Shown one piece after another: positions 6,569-10,670 of a stretch of 10,670 nt of DNA. The notes beneath the pieces are model-generated. The model did no database searches. It was not told the DNA's origin and was given only the letters and a program-made list of their open reading frames with translations. The DNA is taken from the NCBI GenBank assembly GCA_030624445.1, contig JAUXKD010000005.1, positions 1 to 10,670 on the forward strand, written 5' to 3'. The stretch comes from Candidatus Aenigmatarchaeota archaeon (GTDB taxonomy: Archaea > Aenigmatarchaeota > Aenigmatarchaeia > QMZP01 > JAFGSV01). Position numbers and translations under genes: made by a program. Every line of letters begins with the position of its first letter. Position 1 is the first letter of the stretch.

Positions 6569-8440
6569 TCACTTGAGCCTGACTGATTCGAGGTTCTTTG
6601 GAGCGACCGTCTCGCACTTGAATATCTTGTGCAGGTCCCTGGTCAGTTCCATGCACTTGTAGTTGTCACCGTGGTTTGTTATAATCCTTTCAAGTTTTCC
6701 GGGCATCTTGTAGATGTAGCTCAGAAGTTGCTTCCTGTCGGAGTGGCCGGAAAGTCCGTGAACGGTCTGGACTTCCATTTCTATATTGACGCTGTTCGTC
6801 TTCCCTCCGGTGCTTCTGAGGGGTATTTCCTTCCAGCCTCTCTGGACACGCCTACCCATGGTCCCTTCGGCCTGGTAACCTACGAATATCAGCGTGTTCC
6901 TCTTGTCCGGGGCCAGCGCTTTAAGGTATTCCACGGCGGGCCCGCCTATGAGCATGCCGGACGTTGCGATGACAACCCCCGGCTCCCTCGAATCGAGTAT
7001 CTTGTTCCTCTCCTTCGGGACCACCCTGTGGAAGATGTCTGAAATGAATGGGTTTTTCCCCCTGTGAAATATGTCCCTTTGCAGGTACTTCGAAAGGTAT
7101 TCCGGATAGGCCGTGTGAATCGCGGTGGCGTCCCACAGCATGCCCTCCATCCAGACCGGATGTTCGAACCCGTTGCCTGCCAGTATGGCCATAACTTCCT
7201 GGGCCCTGCCCACGGCAAAAGACGGTATGAGCACCTTCCCGCCCTTTTTCATCGTGCGGTCCACTATTTCCATCATTTCCCTCTCTGAGTCGACCCTTCC
7301 CGGCATGATGTCTTCAGCACCACCGTATGTGGATTCGATTATCAGAGTCTCGACCCTCTGGAACCTGGTTGAAGCGGGCTCGAGAAGCCTGGACGGCCCG
7401 AACTTCATATCGCCCGTGTAAAGAACGTTGTGCAGACCGTCCCCTATGTGAAGATGAACGAGGGACGAACCCAGCAGGTGGCCTGCAGACTCCAGCGTCA
7501 GACGAACGTCCGGCGTGATGTCGCTCACCTCACCGTAATCCAGGGCGATCGTGTGTTTGATCACCTTCTCCACGGATTTCTTGTTGTACCATACCCTCTT
7601 GCCTTCCCTCTGGGCCACGCCCACGAAGTCAAGGCACAGGAGCACCATCAGGTCCCTGACAGGGGCTGTGCAGTAGAGGGGGCCGGTGTAACCGTTCTCG
7701 TAAAGCCATGGTATGAAGCCGCAGTGATCGAGGTGGCTGTGACTCAGAACAACGGCGTCTATCTTTTCTATGTCAAAATCCGGAGAGTTCAGGTAGGGCA
7801 CACTGTCGGAGCCCACGTCAATTCCGAAGTCGAGGAGTATGTTGGAGTTGGACGTCTGAAGTATCATGCTGCTCCTTCCGACCTGCCTGGCGCCTCCCAA
7901 GAAGGAGATCCTTACCCACTCCTTGTCCTTCGGGACTCTCGGAGGGGAGTTTATCTTCTGCCCTATCTTGTTGAGGAACACCTTCCTGTAGTTTATTTCG
8001 CTGTGAAGCAGGTTCCTTACGGCCCTCACGAGGTCGGACTCTATCGCTGGGGCTCTTTCTATCTTCGGGAGCCAGCACGTCTCCCTTTTTATTTTCCTAA
8101 AGGTTTCCCCTCCCTTGCCAATGACCAGGCCCGGCTTCGCGGACTCAATTACGACCTTGCCGAGCTCGGGCTCGAAGTATATCGCCTGTATTTTCGCTTC
8201 GTCCGGGACTATCGTCTCTATGATTTTCTTGGCCTTCTCCGACTCGAGCGTTATGCTCTGGTCCGGCCTTATCTCTATCCTTTTCTTCAGGTTCGAGACC
8301 ATCGTCCTTACAACATCGTCGCTGTTCCTGAAAAACTCCTTGTTCTTTGTATAAAGGATCATCTCTGAGCCCTCGAACTTCGTCTCAGAAATCTGTGCGT
8401 CTGCGGGTAGATTTGCCTCTAATTCCTTTATTATGCTCAC
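6569..8440 (-). CDS. fttA: aCPSF1/FttA, archaeal KH-MBL-beta-CASP termination ribonuclease
   Basis: A 623-residue member of the aCPSF1 family, the archaeal homologue of eukaryotic CPSF73, which cleaves nascent RNA and ends transcription. Two N-terminal KH-type domains (about 1-145) include VIGKGG (106-111). The metallo-beta-lactamase domain from about 176 has HSHLDH (234-239) binding two zinc ions, His321 in AGHLLGS and Asp344 in YTGD. The beta-CASP motifs are Glu369 in IIESTYG (A), His566 in GLSGHSD (B) and His590 in TNHGD (C). All metal ligands are present, so it should be active, and the length fits the family. The start is GTG at 8438-8440 with AGGTGA four bases ahead; the overlapping ATG one frame away runs straight into TGA. 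It follows psmB by 54 bases, with a stem-loop between. The same psmB-aCPSF1 neighbourhood is known in methanogens such as Methanocaldococcus. Confidence 0.96.
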   Translation of the reverse strand: MSIIKELEANLPADAQISETKFEGSEMILYTKNKEFFRNSDDVVRTMVSNLKKRIEIRPDQSITLESEKAKKIIETIVPDEAKIQAIYFEPELGKVVIESAKPGLVIGKGGETFRKIKRETCWLPKIERAPAIESDLVRAVRNLLHSEINYRKVFLNKIGQKINSPPRVPKDKEWVRISFLGGARQVGRSSMILQTSNSNILLDFGIDVGSDSVPYLNSPDFDIEKIDAVVLSHSHLDHCGFIPWLYENGYTGPLYCTAPVRDLMVLLCLDFVGVAQREGKRVWYNKKSVEKVIKHTIALDYGEVSDITPDVRLTLESAGHLLGSSLVHLHIGDGLHNVLYTGDMKFGPSRLLEPASTRFQRVETLIIESTYGGAEDIMPGRVDSEREMMEIVDRTMKKGGKVLIPSFAVGRAQEVMAILAGNGFEHPVWMEGMLWDATAIHTAYPEYLSKYLQRDIFHRGKNPFISDIFHRVVPKERNKILDSREPGVVIATSGMLIGGPAVEYLKALAPDKRNTLIFVGYQAEGTMGRRVQRGWKEIPLRSTGGKTNSVNIEMEVQTVHGLSGHSDRKQLLSYIYKMPGKLERIITNHGDNYKCMELTRDLHKIFKCETVAPKNLESVRLK

Positions 8441-8444
8441 ATTT

Positions 8445-8450
8445 TCACCT
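8445..8450 (-). promoter_or_regulatory. Shine-Dalgarno site deciding the GTG start of fttA
   Basis: AGGTGA on the minus strand, four bases before the GTG, matches the anti-Shine-Dalgarno sequence and supports initiation at that GTG. The nearest in-frame Met is residue 27, too far into the KH domain. Confidence 0.7.
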
Positions 8451-8477
8451 GCTTAAAATTATGAAAAATTGATTTAT

Positions 8478-8502
8478 CCGGAAAATGTTCAGCATTATCC
8501 GG
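8478..8502 (-). other. Stem-loop over the psmB stop codon, between psmB and fttA
   Basis: On the minus strand the arms CCGGATAATG and CATTTTCCGG flank the loop CTGAA; nine of ten pairs match, with one T-T mismatch. The 5' arm contains the psmB TAA. It is followed by A/T-rich sequence (ATAAATCAATTTTT) and then the fttA ribosome-binding site. It may act as an RNA processing, attenuation or 3'-end element. Confidence 0.55.
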
Positions 8503-9124
8503 CCAGTTTTTTTACTTCTTCGTCGTCGATCTTTTTGTAGCCCGACTTCGAGATTACAACCATGTCTATTCCACTGCCACCGGAAGCTATATCCCTCCTG
8601 GTTGCGGCCCTCACGGCCCGCGCAGCAAGGCGCTTAGCCTTCGCCAGCTCCATGCCTTCTTCGAACTCGTTTTCAAGTACGCCGAATGCTATGGGGGAAC
8701 CAGAACCCGTTGAAAAAAACTTTTCCTTCATCGACGAGCCGTCCGGTGAAAGGGTGAAAAGGTCCGGTTTTTTGTCATAACCGGCAAGGACAAGCTGTAC
8801 AATGTATGGGTAGAACCTTCTGGAGTAAAGTATGTTGGCCAGCAGGGCCGAAGCGGCTTCCGTTGACATCTCTTTTTCTTCACGGAGCTCGTAGATTTTC
8901 ATCTCGGCCCTGATGTATTTTATCAGTGTCTGGGCATCGCCCACCATTCCCGCTATCGTCATTCCTATTCTGTTGCTAATCTTGTGTATCTTCTCGGCAT
9001 CCTGGCTCGCTACTAGATAGCCCATGGTCGCTTTCCTTTCTGCCGCTAACACAACCGCGTCCTTCGTTGTAATGCCGACGGTTGTAGTCCCAGTCTTGAC
9101 CTTTTTCTGAATCTCTTCTAACAT
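8495..9124 (-). CDS. psmB: Proteasome beta subunit (20S core, catalytic)
   Basis: A 209-residue precursor of the threonine protease subunit that forms the inner two rings of the archaeal 20S proteasome. A propeptide of 12 residues (MLEEIQKKVKTG) should be removed autocatalytically before TTTVGI, exposing Thr13 as the nucleophile (Thr1 of the mature chain). Matching the Thermoplasma beta subunit, mature Glu17 (AAERKATM) and Lys33 are kept, as are MTIAGMVGDAQ, STGSGSP, and RRDIASGGSGID with its Asp and Ser near the active site. I chose the ATG at 9122-9124 rather than the in-frame TTG three codons upstream, because it gives a typical short propeptide and GTGATT lies upstream as a weak ribosome-binding site. 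The alpha subunit and regulatory ATPase are not in the window. fttA follows downstream and is probably co-transcribed, at least partly. Confidence 0.96.
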   Translation of the reverse strand: MLEEIQKKVKTGTTTVGITTKDAVVLAAERKATMGYLVASQDAEKIHKISNRIGMTIAGMVGDAQTLIKYIRAEMKIYELREEKEMSTEAASALLANILYSRRFYPYIVQLVLAGYDKKPDLFTLSPDGSSMKEKFFSTGSGSPIAFGVLENEFEEGMELAKAKRLAARAVRAATRRDIASGGSGIDMVVISKSGYKKIDDEEVKKLAG

Positions 9125-9180
9125 AAGAATCAATCACTTGTCCGATGATTAAGATGATTAATTATGTATTGCACATGTTA

Positions 9181-9189
9181 TTTATAAAT
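9181..9189 (-). promoter_or_regulatory. TATA box of psmB
   Basis: ATTTATAAA on the minus strand closely matches the archaeal consensus. Initiation about 25 bases downstream (near 9160) would give a leader of roughly 36 bases that includes the GTGATT site. The box is part of a palindrome (ATTTATAAAT), but no plus-strand gene follows it. Confidence 0.6.
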
Positions 9190-9206
9190 GTTTCCCCGTT
9201 CGATTT

Positions 9207-9248
9207 TCAGGGAATCCATTCCTCTTTGGCGACGAACCCGATCTTCAT
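9207..9248 (-). other. 13-codon mini-ORF overlapping the stop of the upstream gene (ATGA)
   Basis: An ATG overlaps the TGA of the 9245-9679 gene and reads MKIGFVAKEEWIP, then TGA. The same ATGA arrangement joins icd to acn and acn to its follower in this window, where it does mark real starts. A single-base shift near the end would extend it by ten codons. It may be a microprotein, a decayed gene remnant or chance; there is no strong ribosome-binding site of its own. Confidence 0.25.
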
Positions 9249-9679
9249 GTTGCTATCGTTATTGCTCCAGAGCTCGCCATGGCAAAGCTGTGTATCAGTT
9301 CCGCGATTGAATTGAGAATGCCCTGAGCCTCCCCGACCTTCATTTTTATTTCGGGCGGCTCGAGTATCTCTATGCTGGACGGCGCGTACTTCATCACCAT
9401 GTAAATCAAGTCCTCGAATCTCCTGGAAACAAGCTCGACCTCCACGACCTTGGAATAGGCGTCCTCGCCCTTTTTGAACGGGTGGGGGACCTTCTGGGGC
9501 ATCTTGAACTCGCTCTTGTATATGATGGACGACTCCTCCTCTTCCATTCTTTCAACGTGCTTGTGAAGGCTGGAGTCGGCAGCCTCTTTCGTGACGGCTA
9601 GCACCTCTACGGCCATCCATGCCTTCAACCAGCCGTCCTTGAGCCTCTTTTCAACGGTTTTCATCACGTCTTTTGCCAT
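9245..9679 (-). CDS. Conserved-looking 144-residue protein of unknown function
   Basis: A soluble, mixed alpha/beta protein with no recognised domain. It starts with an amphipathic helix-rich half (KDVMKTVEKRLKDGWLKAWMAVEVLAVTK). A strongly charged turn follows (HVERMEEEES, 41-50), then a KKGEDAYSKVVEVELV strand region (69-84) and MKYAPSSIEILEPPEIKMK (96-114), and it ends in a helix LNSIAELIHSFA. The segment around 96-114 faintly recalls the tail of WYL-type regulators, but there is no DNA-binding domain, so I do not name it so. I chose the ATG at 9677-9679 over the one at 9700 because a good TATA box is centred 25 bases before it, the leaderless spacing, and the box overlaps the longer start. 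It sits between amrS (32 bases upstream) and psmB. Balanced composition and a well-formed promoter support a real gene. Confidence 0.8.
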   Translation of the reverse strand: MAKDVMKTVEKRLKDGWLKAWMAVEVLAVTKEAADSSLHKHVERMEEEESSIIYKSEFKMPQKVPHPFKKGEDAYSKVVEVELVSRRFEDLIYMVMKYAPSSIEILEPPEIKMKVGEAQGILNSIAELIHSFAMASSGAITIAT

Positions 9680-9699
9680 AACATTAACACGATACCACA

Positions 9700-9708
9700 T
9701 ATTTAAAT
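9700..9708 (-). promoter_or_regulatory. TATA box of the 144-residue protein gene, leaderless spacing
   Basis: ATTTAAATA on the minus strand is centred 25 bases before the ATG at 9679 and begins right after the amrS stop codon. It overlaps the alternative ATG at 9700, so initiation there would place the start codon inside the promoter. Confidence 0.65.
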
Positions 9709-9711
9709 TAC

Positions 9712-10670
9712 TTATAATTCACGTTTCGCCCATTTCTTCCCGGCTATCGGGACCTTGGCGGCGCACGCTGGACATTTCTCCGCGTATGAGAGCAAATTGT
9801 AGCCTGCCCTTTCAATCAGGCGTTTGCCGCAACGCCAGCACATTGTCGATTCGAGTTCGGATCCAGGGACGTTTCCCAGATATATCCAGCGAAGGCCTGA
9901 TTTTTTCGCTATTTCGTGGCTTTTTTTAAGCGTGGTCAGTGGTGTAGGATTCACGTCGTTCAGCTTGTGATGCGGGAAGAACGCCGAGATGTGGAAGGGT
10001 GTGTCCGCGCCCAGGTTGTCTTTCACCCATTCGGCCATTTCGCGCATGTCACGCTCGTTGTCATTATACCCTGGTATGACGAGGTTCGTGACCTCTATCC
10101 AGACGCCCTCTTTCTTGTACGCGAGCAGCGCATCATAAACCGGTTTGACACCGGGCGTTATGCAGACCTTTCTGTAGAATTCATCGTTCCCCTTGATATC
10201 GACGTTCACGGCGTCCAGGTACTTCGACATCTTCTTTATGGGTTCGGGCGTGATATAGCCGTTGGTTACCCAGACGTTGTAAAGGCCGGCCTTTTTGGCC
10301 AGCTTCATCGTGTCGAGCGCGTACTCGTAGAAAACCGTCGGCTCCGTGTAGGTGTACGCTATCCCCCCTACACCCTGTTCCGAGGCCAAATCCACGATCT
10401 TTTCGGGTTCTAAGGATTGTCCACCAATTTCCCCGTATTCCTGGGAAATATCAAAGTTCTGGCAGTGAAGGCAGCGGAAATTGCAGCCGACAGTAGCGAT
10501 GGAGAGGCACTCAGAGCCCGGGGCGAAGTGAAACAGCGGCTTCTTCTCGATCGGGTCTGTCGCCGCGGAAACAGCCTTGCCGTAAACCAGGGAAAAGAGC
10601 TTTCCACCCACGTTCTTCCTTACGCCGCAGAACCCCGACCCGCCCTCGGAAATGTTCACGCAGTATCTGG
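9712..10670 (-). CDS. amrS: AmrS-type radical SAM enzyme (AmmeMemoRadiSam system), 5' end outside window
   Basis: Most of a radical SAM protein of the AmmeMemoRadiSam group, usually found with AMMECR1-like and Memo-like genes; its substrate is unsettled. Numbering from the GTG at 10659, the [4Fe-4S]/SAM motif CNFRCLHC lies at 59-66, giving cluster ligands Cys59, Cys63 and Cys66. Further family marks are GFCGVRKNVGGKL and YGKAVSAATDPIEKKPLFHF before it, and TYTEPTVFYEY, VNVDIKG and EVTNLVIPGYND after it. The C-terminal end is a zinc-ribbon-like part with CWRC (274-277) and CPAC (296-299). The GTG at 10659 is not the start: the frame stays open to the window edge, reading Arg-Tyr-Cys before Val, which fits the family's N-terminal CPRxC-like motif. 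No AMMECR1 or Memo partner is in view. The stop is TAA at 9712-9714. Confidence 0.92.
   Translation of the reverse strand, partial: RYCVNISEGGSGFCGVRKNVGGKLFSLVYGKAVSAATDPIEKKPLFHFAPGSECLSIATVGCNFRCLHCQNFDISQEYGEIGGQSLEPEKIVDLASEQGVGGIAYTYTEPTVFYEYALDTMKLAKKAGLYNVWVTNGYITPEPIKKMSKYLDAVNVDIKGNDEFYRKVCITPGVKPVYDALLAYKKEGVWIEVTNLVIPGYNDNERDMREMAEWVKDNLGADTPFHISAFFPHHKLNDVNPTPLTTLKKSHEIAKKSGLRWIYLGNVPGSELESTMCWRCGKRLIERAGYNLLSYAEKCPACAAKVPIAGKKWAKREL

Noticed and set aside
7430..8368. A 312-codon open frame on the plus strand
   Set aside because: It is fully antisense to fttA, whose motifs are intact. Its translation has no recognisable motif and looks like a mirror of codon bias in the real gene.
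9125..9133. TTG at 9133 as start of psmB
   Set aside because: The ATG three codons later gives a normal short propeptide, and TTG starts are uncommon.
9680..9700. ATG at 9700 as start of the 144-residue protein
   Set aside because: It overlaps the TATA box that is placed exactly for initiation at 9679.
1..10670. tRNA, rRNA, CRISPR repeats, insertion sequences, attachment sites
   Set aside because: I looked for cloverleaf ends, regularly spaced repeats, transposase motifs and flanking repeats and saw none.

Overview
The window is a compact piece of an archaeal chromosome. The markers are archaeal: the C-terminal end of an MCM replicative helicase, a proteasome beta subunit with a short propeptide, the KH/metallo-beta-lactamase/beta-CASP termination nuclease aCPSF1 (FttA), A/T-rich TATA-like boxes about 25 bases ahead of several starts (leaderless transcription), and GGAGGT or AGGTGA ribosome-binding sites ahead of others. 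Base composition is moderate and gaps are at most about 120 bases. I cannot fix the lineage. Several small uncharacterised proteins next to TCA genes of bacterial type would fit a DPANN-like archaeon such as Micrarchaeota, but this is a low-confidence inference.

Layout. Plus strand, left edge: the mcm 3' end (1-600), then a small two-CxxC zinc-ribbon protein (646-933). All other genes are on the minus strand. Read in their own direction from the right edge they are: amrS, a radical SAM enzyme cut by the window end (9712-10670); a 144-residue conserved-looking protein of unknown function with an apparently leaderless promoter (9245-9679), whose stop overlaps the start of a 13-codon mini-ORF (9207-9248); psmB (8495-9124); fttA/aCPSF1 (6569-8440); two small polytopic membrane proteins of unknown function (6010-6465 and 5457-5900); and a tightly coupled cassette icd - acn - unknown protein (5355 down to 957), in which both junctions are ATGA start/stop overlaps.

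How they work together. icd and acn encode consecutive steps of the oxidative TCA branch, citrate to isocitrate to 2-oxoglutarate, the second with NADP+. The third gene of that cassette encodes a Trp-rich, probably beta-rich protein with no recognised function and is the strongest novelty lead. psmB and fttA pair protein degradation with transcription termination, a neighbourhood also known in methanogens. A near-perfect stem-loop covers the psmB stop codon between them. No tRNA, rRNA, CRISPR array, insertion sequence or phage gene was seen, and no stretch over 300 bases lacks a gene.
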